Of a DNA stretch of 64,000 nucleotides, positions 33,069-41,138 are shown one piece after another. Both the position numbers and the translations under genes were made by a program. Origin of the DNA: JAAEPI01 sp965212145 (GTDB lineage: Bacteria > Bacteroidota > Bacteroidia > Cytophagales > Cyclobacteriaceae); assembly GCA_965212145.1 (NCBI GenBank), contig CBDBUY010000009.1, positions 682,001 to 746,000 on the forward strand. Direction: 5' to 3'. The notes beneath the pieces are model-generated. The model ran no database searches, was not told where the DNA came from, and saw only the letters and a program-made list of their open reading frames with translations. Within the stretch, counting starts at the first letter, position 1; each line of letters starts with the position of its first letter.

Positions 33069-35198
33069 TTAGGCTTTATAATGTGCGCTGATAACTTTCT
33101 TGTTTTCGTCCAGAATGGTTTGGTCTGCTCTTCTGATTGCCACGATTTGTCTTAGAAAATCCTGCGCTTCCTGAAAATACTTCCTAGCGAATCCCTCATT
33201 CGGTTTGTACTGATTGATTTGCAAAACCTGATCTTCAAAAGAAGTAGGCAGATCGATGTGACCTCCTTCAATAATCTCTTTTTGGAAATCGTCAATGATA
33301 CCTTTATGGGTGTTGCATTTCACGTCTTTACTAAGCAAAATCCCTTTGGCGCCAATGACTTGTGAATTGTAGGCGTAATAAATGGCATTTGCCCACAGTT
33401 CTTCGGAAAGGGCTTCTTCGGAATTCTTTAAGTGCTGCTCAGCATCCGAAAGGATGGTTCCAACCAAATCTAACACCACCCCGGCGCATTCGCCGACTCC
33501 AATTTCCTGCACATACTCATCCGCCTCACCCCAGTCCTGGTAATCTTCAGGCGTGAGGGTAGAGGTATCCCCGAGATGTTTGAGCAAATCGTAGAAATAG
33601 ATTTTTCCATGTCGGTTGAAATAATCGTTGAAGTATTCACTCTCATCAGAATTCGCTTCAAAATCCTCAAGTAGGGTGGAGACTGCTTTTGGTATTCGCT
33701 TGGTCGGCAACTTGATCACCCGCTCGGCGATGAAGCTCTTTCCGTCGGTGCTTACACCACCGCCAATGACCACTTGCATGGCCGGGCAGACTTTGCCGTC
33801 CACTTTGATGCTGCTGCCATGAAAGCCGATGTTGGCGAACATGTGTTGACCGCAGGAGTTCATGCATCCACTGATCTTGATTTTAATATTGGACTCGTCC
33901 ACCAAATGTGGAAAGTCATGTTTGATCAGATCCGAAAGCACTGTGGCGATGTGGGTGGAATCCGTCACGCCAAGGTTACAGGTGTCTGTACCAGGGCAGG
34001 CGGTTACATCAGCCAACGAATCAAAACCCGGTTCGGCCAAACCGATTTTCTTCAGCGCGGCATAGATCGGAGCGATGTTGTCTGGCTTGACAAACCGGAA
34101 CAGCAATCCCTGATTGATCGTCAGGCGGATGTCGTCCGTAGCGAAATCCTGTGCGATATCGGCCAATCGGCGAGCTCGTTCTACGTCGATGTTGCCAAGT
34201 GGCACGCGCACCTGCACGGCATAATGCCCTTTTTGCTTTTGCTCAAAAACATTTGATTTCTTCCAAAGCTCTAATGCCTCCGAATCTTCAATTTCTACAT
34301 CAGGTGCAATCTTGGTTTCAGGGATTTCATATTCGAATTTGTCCTCAGAAATAGGATAGGAAGAATAAGTCAGTGCCTTTTTCTCATCTTCGACCAATCT
34401 CAAAAATCCATCCACACCAACGCCTTTCTTCGGTTCGATCAAGTATTTCAATCGAGCTTTCAGTCGTCGTTCGCGCTCGCCGTATCGATCGAACACCCGT
34501 AGACCCGCTTCGATAAATGGGATCAACTGATCAACCGGAAGGAATTCATGCGAAACCTGTCCAAGGAATGGTTGGGCCCCCAATCCACCACCGATGATTA
34601 CTTTGAATCCTTTCTCACCATCCTTGATTCTTGGGATGAACCCTAAGTCATGGATAAAAGTAAAGGCCTGGTCTCGCTCACTGGCGGAGAAGGCCATCTT
34701 GATCTTTCTACCCATGTCCTGGCAAATGGGATTTCGAAGGAAATATTCAAAAACTGCATGCGCGTAGGCTGACACATCAAACGGTTCCTCGGGATCAATT
34801 CCAGCATAGGGTGAGGCTGTGATGTTTCGAACCGTATTCCCACAGGCTTCTCGAGCTGTGACACCTGATCGTTCCAGCGCTTCCCAGATAGCAGGTGAGT
34901 CGGTTAGACGCACGTAATGCAGTTGGATGTTCTGCCGTGTGGTTAGGTGCAGATTGCCTTTGGTGTAGGTCTCGGACAAGTCTGCCATGGTTCGCAGCTG
35001 ATCTGGTGAAATCTTGCCGTAAGGCAATTTGATCCGGAACATTTGAACGCCTTGTTGTCTTTGTCCATAGACTCCACGGGTGAGGCGATAGAGCTTGAAA
35101 CGCTCCTCGTCTTCGGTTCCTTTGTTGAATCCATCGATGCGGCTTTTCAACTCTTTTATGTCCTTTACGGCTGCTGGAGAAAGTAAATCCTGTGCCAT
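33069..35198 (-). CDS. assimilatory sulfite reductase (ferredoxin type) with C-terminal HEPN-like domain
   Basis: 709 residues. The duplicated ferredoxin-like/siroheme halves span about 1-530. The cluster ligands are ADVTACPGTDTCNLGV and KISGCMNSCGQHMF (C-x5-C and C-x3-C), and GVYGQRQQGVQMFRIKLPYG is the family N-terminus. It reduces sulfite to sulfide; nitrite is a possible alternative, but the neighbours are all sulfur genes. The last ~150 residues (from LSEELWANAIYYAYNSQVIG) form a helical HEPN-like extension seen in other Bacteroidota homologues. A candidate cysteine attenuator lies upstream at 35325-35458. Confidence 0.88.
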   Translation of the reverse strand: MAQDLLSPAAVKDIKELKSRIDGFNKGTEDEERFKLYRLTRGVYGQRQQGVQMFRIKLPYGKISPDQLRTMADLSETYTKGNLHLTTRQNIQLHYVRLTDSPAIWEALERSGVTAREACGNTVRNITASPYAGIDPEEPFDVSAYAHAVFEYFLRNPICQDMGRKIKMAFSASERDQAFTFIHDLGFIPRIKDGEKGFKVIIGGGLGAQPFLGQVSHEFLPVDQLIPFIEAGLRVFDRYGERERRLKARLKYLIEPKKGVGVDGFLRLVEDEKKALTYSSYPISEDKFEYEIPETKIAPDVEIEDSEALELWKKSNVFEQKQKGHYAVQVRVPLGNIDVERARRLADIAQDFATDDIRLTINQGLLFRFVKPDNIAPIYAALKKIGLAEPGFDSLADVTACPGTDTCNLGVTDSTHIATVLSDLIKHDFPHLVDESNIKIKISGCMNSCGQHMFANIGFHGSSIKVDGKVCPAMQVVIGGGVSTDGKSFIAERVIKLPTKRIPKAVSTLLEDFEANSDESEYFNDYFNRHGKIYFYDLLKHLGDTSTLTPEDYQDWGEADEYVQEIGVGECAGVVLDLVGTILSDAEQHLKNSEEALSEELWANAIYYAYNSQVIGAKGILLSKDVKCNTHKGIIDDFQKEIIEGGHIDLPTSFEDQVLQINQYKPNEGFARKYFQEAQDFLRQIVAIRRADQTILDENKKVISAHYKA

Positions 35199-35253
35199 GC
35201 TATCCTTTTATTTATGTTCTTAATTTCTTTTTCGTCTCTCTTTTGTCACCCTT

Positions 35254-35315
35254 TGTCACCCTGAGGCTCTCGAAGGGTGTCCTTCGGGTTTTCCTTCGAC
35301 AAGCTCAGGATGACA
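35254..35315. repeat. long imperfect inverted repeat (CCTGAG-TCGAAGG type)
   Basis: Arms TGTCACCCTGAGGCTCTCGA (35254-35273, continuing AGG) and CCTTCGACAAGCTCAGGATG (35293-35312, continuing ACA) pair over about 23 bases around a 16-base loop. The CCTGAGCTTGTCGAAGG core is a well-known dispersed palindrome in many bacterial genomes. It lies in the 5' leader of the sulfite reductase mRNA, downstream of the attenuator terminator, and could add a pause or processing site. Confidence 0.7.
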
Positions 35316-35324
35316 CCCTCGACT

Positions 35325-35357
35325 AATAAAAAACCCTGGTCTTTTTAGATCAGGGTT
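35325..35357 (-). terminator. intrinsic terminator in the sulfite reductase leader
   Basis: On the minus strand AACCCTGATC, loop TAAAAA, then GACCAGGGTT is followed by TTTTATTA. The 7-bp GC-containing core stem (plus two further pairs past one mismatch) and T-run make a good intrinsic terminator. It lies after metZ but before the sulfite reductase gene of the same strand, so it either ends the metZ message or works as an attenuator. Confidence 0.8.
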
Positions 35358-35458
35358 ATCATTTTATTTCGTATAACTGATAATCCTGATGGAACCTTCT
35401 CTTTCATCATGCAAAAGCACTCCGAGCAGCAGTTCCTGTTTTGCCTCAATTCAATCAT
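35345..35458 (-). CDS. cysteine-rich leader peptide (37 aa), putative
   Basis: ATG at 35456-35458 overlaps the metZ TGA (ATGA), so translation can restart directly. Residues 9-18 read NCCSECFCMM: four Cys in seven codons (all TGC), then two Met. The ORF ends with TAA at 35345, inside the terminator loop. Cys is rare in bacterial proteins, and the run sits about 25 bases before an antiterminator arm. By analogy with amino-acid leader peptides it would sense Cys-tRNA supply for sulfite reduction. That the stop lies inside the terminator hairpin differs from the classical trp layout. Confidence 0.6.
   Translation of the reverse strand: MIELRQNRNCCSECFCMMKEKVPSGLSVIRNKMITLI
35348..35392 (-). promoter_or_regulatory. 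antiterminator pairing, sulfite reductase attenuator
   Basis: On the minus strand ATCAGGATTATC (35390-35379) can pair with GATAACCCTGAT (35360-35349) at 11 of 12 positions. The second segment is also the 5' arm of the terminator at 35325-35357, so the two structures exclude each other. This is the signature of transcription attenuation. The first arm is read as codons 23-27 of the Cys-rich leader ORF, so ribosome position could select the fold. Confidence 0.6.
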
Positions 35459-36660
35459 TCAATCAATTCACTTAATCGTTCATTTTTTTTTACAATTCTT
35501 GAGGCATGCAAGGCCTGCTCAATGTCAGCCAGTATGTCGTTCACGTTTTCCAGTCCCACAGAAATCCTAACCAACCCCGGTGCAATGCCCACTTTGGCTC
35601 GCTCTTCTTCTGATAGTTTGCTGTGCGTGGTGCTGGCCGGATGAGTGGCGGTCGTACGAGTATCGCCCAGGTTGGCGGTGAGGCTGAGCATTTTCAATCC
35701 GTTCAGGAATTTCACTCCTCGATCCAGTCCACCTTTCACTACGAAGGTGATGACACCTCCGCCTTGCTTCATTTGCTTTTTCGCCAGTTCATACTGCGGG
35801 TGGCTTTTCAGGAAGGGATACCGAACCAATTCCAGCTCTTCGTGATTTTCAAAGTACTCGGCAATCTTCAGAGCATTTTCGCAATGGCGGTCCATGCGCA
35901 CAGCCAGTGTCTCAAGACTTTTACTCAAAATCCATGCGTTGAACGGCGACATACTCGGGCCGGAGTGTCGGGCGAAAAATCGGATTTCCTCGATCAGTTC
36001 TTTTTTGCCCACGATCGCTCCTCCCAGCGTTCGGCCTTGTCCATCGATGAACTTAGTGGCTGAATGTGTAACTATGTGTGCCCCCCACTTTAATGGATTC
36101 TGGAGATAGGGGGTTGCGAAGCAATTGTCCACGTTCAGGATCAGGTTGTGCTTTTCCGCAAGTTGTCCCAGATACTCCAAGTCAACCAAGTCCAGTCCTG
36201 GATTGGAAGGGGTCTCCACGAAGATCATTTTGGTATTAGGTTGAATCAAGTCTTCCCACTGATCTGGTCTGTGAAGATTGAAATAGGAATGCTCAATGCC
36301 CCATTTTGGAAACACTTGAGTGAACAGTTGGTGAGTAGAACCAAACAACGCACGAGAAGCCAGCACATGGTCCCCTTGACCAAGTAGCCCCGCCATGCTG
36401 GTGAACATCGCCGACATTCCGGTCGCCAGAGAAATACCGTCTTCTGCCCCTTCCATTTTACAGAGTTTGGTCACAAACTCGTCCGTGTTGGGATTGGAAT
36501 AGCGTGAGTAGATGTTGCCCCCGATCTCGTCGTTGAACATAGCTCGCGCTTCTTCCGCATTGGCGAAAGTGAAGGAGCTGGTGAGGTAGATCGGCGCTGA
36601 ATGTTCGCGGTTCAGGGCATTGTCTACTTGCGTTCGTATGGCGTCAGTTTCAAAATTCAT
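35455..36660 (-). CDS. metZ: O-succinylhomoserine sulfhydrylase / trans-sulfuration PLP enzyme
   Basis: 401 residues. A Cys/Met-metabolism PLP enzyme: APIYLTSSF near 22, NIYSRYSNPN, active-site lysine in HSATKFIDGQGR (about 208) and a late GDTRTTATHPASTTH loop. Length and motifs fit MetZ, which makes homocysteine from an activated homoserine and sulfide; cystathionine gamma-synthase or lyase activity cannot be excluded. It lies behind a SAM-I riboswitch (36732-36831) and ahead of sulfite reductase, the source of its sulfide. Confidence 0.88.
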   Translation of the reverse strand: MNFETDAIRTQVDNALNREHSAPIYLTSSFTFANAEEARAMFNDEIGGNIYSRYSNPNTDEFVTKLCKMEGAEDGISLATGMSAMFTSMAGLLGQGDHVLASRALFGSTHQLFTQVFPKWGIEHSYFNLHRPDQWEDLIQPNTKMIFVETPSNPGLDLVDLEYLGQLAEKHNLILNVDNCFATPYLQNPLKWGAHIVTHSATKFIDGQGRTLGGAIVGKKELIEEIRFFARHSGPSMSPFNAWILSKSLETLAVRMDRHCENALKIAEYFENHEELELVRYPFLKSHPQYELAKKQMKQGGGVITFVVKGGLDRGVKFLNGLKMLSLTANLGDTRTTATHPASTTHSKLSEEERAKVGIAPGLVRISVGLENVNDILADIEQALHASRIVKKNERLSELIE

Positions 36661-36662
36661 TT

Positions 36663-36682
36663 TCTTCCAAATTTTTGGAAGA
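36663..36682 (-). promoter_or_regulatory. hairpin abutting the metZ start codon
   Basis: TCTTCCAAA-TT-TTTGGAAGA is a perfect 9-bp inverted repeat ending 2 bases before the metZ ATG. In the mRNA it would fold across the ribosome landing site. It lies next to the segment complementary to the aptamer (36681-36691), so it may be the translational expression platform of the SAM riboswitch. Confidence 0.6.
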
Positions 36683-36731
36683 GAGACGGGCTTTGAACGT
36701 TAAGGATTTATATAATCGGAGGGATTGATCT

Positions 36732-36831
36732 CAATTTATATTCACCTTTCGGTTCAGGAATTAGCACCACTCCAAGGGGAAGGTTGCTAGCGCTTCGACG
36801 AGCCTGTCTCTCCACGCTTCTTTATAAATTT
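36732..36831 (-). ncRNA. SAM-I (S-box) riboswitch upstream of metZ
   Basis: Read on the minus strand: P1 ATTTATA, AAGAAGCG, GAGAGACAGGCTCG, GAAGCGCTAGCAACCTTCC, then GGTGCTAATTCCTG, an AACCGAAAGGT hairpin and the P1 partner TATAAAT. These match the S-box consensus in order (AGAG..GAGGGA.tGGC, GCAACC, GGTGCtAATTCC). It would bind S-adenosylmethionine and switch metZ off. The platform contains GCCCGTCTCTC (36691-36681), which can pair with aptamer GAGAGACAGGC at 10 of 11 positions. Confidence 0.88.
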
Positions 36832-36926
36832 TTGTACAAAGTTTGTTCTTGTACGGGGCAAAGTTGTGTCAGGATTCGTTACCGAACAAAATTATTTTCA
36901 AAATATTGTCGCGTTGCTTCCATTTT

Positions 36927-38225
36927 TCACGAATTAAAATATCGGAATTCATCCACAAATGATTGTTTGATTTGGTTTGTCCCAAGGTTGCCTATGCTGC
37001 CTAAGTGACTGTGATTTACCTTCTTATTGGGCACGTACTGCCCTGAATTCACCTTTTCTCCTACGATCTTGTAGGCGTCCCGGAAGGGCACACCATCCAA
37101 AACCAATTTGTTGACTTCTTCCACAGTGAAGAGTAAATCATACTTGGATTGGTTAATGATATCTGAATTCACTTCCAGATTTTTGGTCATAGCCGTCAGC
37201 ACATCGATGCAGTCTTTCATTGTCTGAATCGAGGGGAGAAATTGCTCTTTCATGACCTGCAGGTCTCGATGATAACCAGTTGGCAAATTGGTCAGGACCA
37301 ATGCAAGTTGATTAGGAAGACCTTGGACGAGATTGCACTTTGCCCGTACCAGTTCGAATCCATCGGGGTTGTGTTTGTGCGGCATGATACTGGAGCCGGT
37401 GGTGTATTGCTGATCGAGCTTGAAAAATCCAAAATCCTGCCCTGCATAGAGACAAACATCTTCAGAGAACTTTGCGAGCGTGGCAGCCAATCCAGACAAA
37501 GCGAATGCAGTGGTTTTCTCAAGTTTTCCCCTAGTCATCTGTGCATAAACCGAGTTAGCGTTAGGTTGTGAAAATCCGAGTTCTTTGGTCGTCATCTCCC
37601 GATCCAGCGGAAAAGACGACCCATAGCCTGCGGCCGATCCGAGAGGATTTTTATCGGCTACTTTATGAGCCGCCACAAGTAGGGGCAGGTCATCAGACAA
37701 ACTCTCGGCATGCGCGCCGAACCAAAGTCCAAAAGAGGAAGGCATGGCTACCTGCATGTGCGTGTAGCCCGGCATTAAATGATCTTTGTTGGCTTCACTT
37801 TTCTCGATCAGAAGTTCGAAGAAGATTTTGGCTTTTTCCGCGATTTCTTCGATTTGAACCTTAGTGTACAGCTTCATCGCTACCAGCACCTGATCATTGC
37901 GAGAGCGACCTGAGTGTACTTTTTTGCCTACATCCGCCAGCTTTCGCGTCAGCTGAAGTTCAATCTGAGAGTGGCAGTCTTCGATACCTTTTTCGATAAC
38001 AAATTCACCTTTTTCGCATTGATCAAGGATTTCATCCAACCCTTCGATCAATTGGTTTTTTTCGTCAGCAGTGAGCAGATCAATGGCCGCCAGCATATTC
38101 ACATGTGCCTTGGAAGCGATCACATCGTATTTGGCGATTTCGAGATCAAGGATGTAGTCCTGTCCGATAGTAAACCGCTCGAAGAGCTCGTCAATGGATT
38201 CGTTTTTCTTTTGCCAGAGTTTCAT
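36927..38225 (-). CDS. argH: argininosuccinate lyase
   Basis: 432 residues. The fumarase/aspartase superfamily signature reads GSSIMPHKHNPDGFELVRAK (near 270-290); the usual form is GSSIMPQKKNPD. VHSGRSRNDQ (about 105) and TPGYTH-like LMPGYTHMQVAMP are typical ASL segments. It splits argininosuccinate into arginine and fumarate, the last step of the pathway. It is the last gene of the arginine block and is separated from the argE-like gene by a dispersed repeat. Confidence 0.93.
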   Translation of the reverse strand: MKLWQKKNESIDELFERFTIGQDYILDLEIAKYDVIASKAHVNMLAAIDLLTADEKNQLIEGLDEILDQCEKGEFVIEKGIEDCHSQIELQLTRKLADVGKKVHSGRSRNDQVLVAMKLYTKVQIEEIAEKAKIFFELLIEKSEANKDHLMPGYTHMQVAMPSSFGLWFGAHAESLSDDLPLLVAAHKVADKNPLGSAAGYGSSFPLDREMTTKELGFSQPNANSVYAQMTRGKLEKTTAFALSGLAATLAKFSEDVCLYAGQDFGFFKLDQQYTTGSSIMPHKHNPDGFELVRAKCNLVQGLPNQLALVLTNLPTGYHRDLQVMKEQFLPSIQTMKDCIDVLTAMTKNLEVNSDIINQSKYDLLFTVEEVNKLVLDGVPFRDAYKIVGEKVNSGQYVPNKKVNHSHLGSIGNLGTNQIKQSFVDEFRYFNS

Positions 38226-38234
38226 ATCTCGTTA

Positions 38235-38325
38235 CGTCATTCCGAGGACAGAGGACGAAGGAATCTCTCAAATAAGGGAGATTGCCACGTGATTTCGATA
38301 TACATCTCAATCACTCGCAATGACG
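38235..38325. repeat. TCATTCCGAG-type inverted repeat
   Basis: CGTCATTCCGAG (38235-38246) and CTCGCAATGACG (38314-38325) form outer arms with one mismatch. An inner GAATCTCTC/GGGAGATTG pair (38261-38284) also folds. This resembles the GTCATTGCGAG...GCAATCTC dispersed repeat frequent in Bacteroidota. It spans the argE-argH spacer, and its right arm encodes the last residues of the argE-like protein. Confidence 0.75.
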
Positions 38326-39398
38326 GTTTGTTTTGATGTTTTAAATAATTTTTCCAGGAGCCTGATATAGCCAGTAATGCCGCCTTTTATCTCATCGAGA
38401 AATATAAACTCATCGGCCGTATGGGAGCGCTCAGACATGCCCGGGCCCATCTTAAAAGTAGGAAAGTTCATGACCGCCTGATCTGAGGTAGTAGGGGAGC
38501 CGAATTTCTCAATTTTCATTAAGTCAGCAACTTTTGAAACCGCCAGATCATCTGGCAGACTCGATGGATTCAGTCTTGTAGATCGCTCTTTCACCTCACA
38601 TTTCACGTGCTGCTTCACTATTTCCAAAATCTGCTTATTCGAGAATTTATCTGTGGAGCGCACATCCACCACGAAGTGGCAAACATCCGGAACTACGTTG
38701 TGCTGGTAGCCTGCGTCGATTTGGGTTACCGACATTTTCACGGGTCCGAGATGCTTGGAGATGGCTGGGAATTCAAATTCCCGAAACCACTCAATGTCTT
38801 TCATGGCGGTGTAAATCGCATTGATGCCCGTGTCCCGAGCGGCATGACCGGATTTTCCTTTGGCGTAGCAATCCAGCACCATGAGGCCTTTTTCGGCAAC
38901 CGCCATTTTCATCTCGGTCGGTTCGCCCACGATAGCAAATTCGGGAACTGGTAAGTCGGGCAGCACGGACTCCACACCGTCCTTCCCGGAGTTTTCTTCC
39001 TCAGCAGATGCCACAAGAATGAGATTGTATGGGAGGTCGTCCTTGTAGAAATGAATGAACGTGCCAATGAGTGAGACCAAGCAGCCACCCGCGTCATTGC
39101 TGCCGAGACCGAAGAGCTTGCCGTCCTTTTCTATGGGGTCAAAAGGGTCGTTGGTGTAGCCGTCATTGGGCTTGACCGTGTCGTGATGCGAGTTGAGTAG
39201 GATGGTTGGTTTCTTGTCGTCAAACTGCTCATTTCGGGCGATGATATTGTTGCCTTTTCGCTCAAAATCCACTCCGTGATAGGCCAGGTAATCGCCGATG
39301 ATGGTCGCCGTTTTATCTTCTTCCTTACTCAGGCTGGGCGTCCGAATCAGGTCCTTCAGCAAGTGAAGCGAGTGGCCGTATAGTTCGTCAGTAGTCAT
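38307..39398 (-). CDS. argE: M20 family N-acyl-ornithine/N-acyl-citrulline deacylase
   Basis: 363 residues. The M20 metallopeptidase motifs are present: LLNSHHDTVKP (first metal His/Asp), LGSNDAGGCLVS, SAEEENSGKDG (catalytic Glu) and VGEPTEMK. It removes the acyl group in the arginine pathway. In Bacteroidota with an ArgF' carbamoyltransferase the substrate is expected to be N-acyl-citrulline and not N-acyl-ornithine. The stop overlaps a dispersed repeat, so the C-terminal TVIASD is repeat-derived. Its start shares a base with the argB stop. Confidence 0.88.
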   Translation of the reverse strand: MTTDELYGHSLHLLKDLIRTPSLSKEEDKTATIIGDYLAYHGVDFERKGNNIIARNEQFDDKKPTILLNSHHDTVKPNDGYTNDPFDPIEKDGKLFGLGSNDAGGCLVSLIGTFIHFYKDDLPYNLILVASAEEENSGKDGVESVLPDLPVPEFAIVGEPTEMKMAVAEKGLMVLDCYAKGKSGHAARDTGINAIYTAMKDIEWFREFEFPAISKHLGPVKMSVTQIDAGYQHNVVPDVCHFVVDVRSTDKFSNKQILEIVKQHVKCEVKERSTRLNPSSLPDDLAVSKVADLMKIEKFGSPTTSDQAVMNFPTFKMGPGMSERSHTADEFIFLDEIKGGITGYIRLLEKLFKTSKQTVIASD

Positions 39399-40192
39399 CA
39401 GTGGATGTTGGTGTATTCTTTGAATCCGGAGTTGTCGAGCTTTCCGATGGAGTCGTATTTCACGATCTTCACATTGGTGGCGCCTTTCGCAATGGCATCA
39501 AATGCATTATCCAATTTTGGAATCATACCATTAAAGATGGCACCTGATTTTCGGAGCTCCGCATAGGCTTTCATGTTCATGCTTTTGACCAGGCTCTTCG
39601 GGTCGTTGAGATCTTTAAGCACGCCATTCAGCTCGAATGCATAAATGAGGTTCACTTTGTAGTTCTCGGCCATGGCACTGGCGATGGTCGCGGCAATGGT
39701 ATCTGCATTGGTGTTCAACATGTGGCCATTTCCATCATGGGTTAGGGGAGCAGCTACAGGGACGATGTTTTCCTTCAAAAGCTTATGCAGAAAGAAAGTC
39801 CGCGTGTTCACCGGATCACCGACCCAACCAAAATCCACTCCATCCACTTTTTCTCGTTTCATGGATCGCATGTAGTCGCCATCTGCGCCCGTCAAGCCCA
39901 AAGCCATGCATCCGTATCGTTGAAGTTTGGCCACAATTTTCTTGTTGACTAATCCGCCGTAGACCATGGTCACCACTTCCAGATACTCATCGTCAGTAAT
40001 CCGCCGACCGTCGATTTTCTTGGCTTCCAGACCCAGTCGGTTGCCGATTTCGGTAGCTGTGGCACCTCCGCCATGAACCAGAATTTTCTTCTGATTCAGT
40101 CCGGCAAAGCTCTCCAGAAACTGATCCAGTTTCTTCGGATCTTCGATGACCGAACCTCCGATTTTTACGACATTCAATGTCTCCATTTCCAT
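39398..40192 (-). CDS. argB: N-acetylglutamate kinase
   Basis: 264 residues. The amino-acid kinase motifs are KIGGSVI (about 10-16), LVHGGGATATEIG (ligand loop, about 38-50) and NTNADTIAATIASAMAE. It phosphorylates N-acylglutamate, step 2 of arginine synthesis. It may use the succinylated substrate if the pathway is succinyl-type. The gene is packed between argF' (1 base away) and the argE-like gene (shared base). Confidence 0.92.
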   Translation of the reverse strand: MEMETLNVVKIGGSVIEDPKKLDQFLESFAGLNQKKILVHGGGATATEIGNRLGLEAKKIDGRRITDDEYLEVVTMVYGGLVNKKIVAKLQRYGCMALGLTGADGDYMRSMKREKVDGVDFGWVGDPVNTRTFFLHKLLKENIVPVAAPLTHDGNGHMLNTNADTIAATIASAMAENYKVNLIYAFELNGVLKDLNDPKSLVKSMNMKAYAELRKSGAIFNGMIPKLDNAFDAIAKGATNVKIVKYDSIGKLDNSGFKEYTNIH

Positions 40193-40193
40193 C

Positions 40194-41138
40194 TTAACTA
40201 TTTTCTAGAATTTGTTTTAAAACTGCTTGTGCAGCAAAAAGTCGATTGTGCGCTTGTTGTTGAACAATCGAATGTTCGCTATCCAATGCATCGTCCGAGA
40301 TTACAACGTTTCGTCGAACTGGCAGACAATGCATCAATTTGGCTTGATCGGTCAGGTCCATTTTTTCCTTGGTCACCATCCACTCTGGATTCTTGTCAAA
40401 TTTTCCGTAATCCGAAAAGGAAGACCAGTTTTTCACATAAATGAAATCAGCTCGTTCGAAAGCTTTCTTCTGATTGTGCTCGATGGGAGCCAATCCTGTG
40501 AATTCCACGGACAAGTCCATGCCTGGTGGATGAGTAATCGTGAAATCCATTTCGGACGCCATCATCCATTCTGAAAATGAATTGGCTACAGATTGCGGCA
40601 GGGGCTTGACATGAGGCGCCCATGTCAACACAACTTTTGGTTTCTCCGTTTTTTGATATTCCCGTATGGTCATCAAATCGGTCAAGGACTGTAGCGGGTG
40701 GAGGGTGGCCGATTCTAGGTTTACTACAGGAATGCCGGACTTTTCCACAAAAGAGGCCATGAGACGATCCTGATAATCCTTTTCTCGATCCTTTAGACCT
40801 GGAAAAGATCGTACAGCAAGAATGTTGCAATAGGACGCCATAACCGGAATCGCTTCGTTGATATGCTCGGCGGTTCCTTTGTTCATGATGCTACCGTCTT
40901 CCATTTCCAGCTGCCAAGAATCCTGTGAGACGTTCAATGTCATCACTTGCATGCCTAGATTGTACCCCGCTCGCATGGTGCTCATTCGGGTACGCAGACT
41001 GGAATTGAAAAAGACCAAGCCCAATACTTTGTTCCTCCCCAAATCCTGATTGGAAAATGGATCAGCCTTCAGTGCCATGGCTTCTTTGACCAAAGCATCC
41101 GGATTGGGTGCGTCTTTGACGGAAATAAACTTCTTCAT
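40194..41138 (-). CDS. argF': N-acyl-L-ornithine carbamoyltransferase (ArgF' type)
   Basis: 314 residues. The carbamoyl-phosphate motif is FFNSSLRTRMST (about 48-59; STRTR in ordinary OTCases). HPLQSLTDLMTI and HCLPVRRNV are the other conserved stretches. The long loop with LEMEDGSIMNKGTAEHINEA is typical of the N-acetyl/N-succinyl-ornithine enzymes. At the position of Pro90 in the Bacteroides fragilis succinyl enzyme (KPEH, from memory) this protein has Ala (TAEH). So acetyl versus succinyl preference is open. Confidence 0.92.
   Translation of the reverse strand: MKKFISVKDAPNPDALVKEAMALKADPFSNQDLGRNKVLGLVFFNSSLRTRMSTMRAGYNLGMQVMTLNVSQDSWQLEMEDGSIMNKGTAEHINEAIPVMASYCNILAVRSFPGLKDREKDYQDRLMASFVEKSGIPVVNLESATLHPLQSLTDLMTIREYQKTEKPKVVLTWAPHVKPLPQSVANSFSEWMMASEMDFTITHPPGMDLSVEFTGLAPIEHNQKKAFERADFIYVKNWSSFSDYGKFDKNPEWMVTKEKMDLTDQAKLMHCLPVRRNVVISDDALDSEHSIVQQQAHNRLFAAQAVLKQILENS

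Noticed and set aside
35254..35315. Second intrinsic terminator before sulfite reductase
   Set aside because: The hairpin is long but lacks a T-run on either strand and matches a widespread dispersed palindrome.
36784..37008. 74-codon plus-strand ORF between metZ and argH
   Set aside because: It runs antisense through the SAM-I riboswitch and into argH, and its reading frame is explained by the structured RNA and coding strand opposite.
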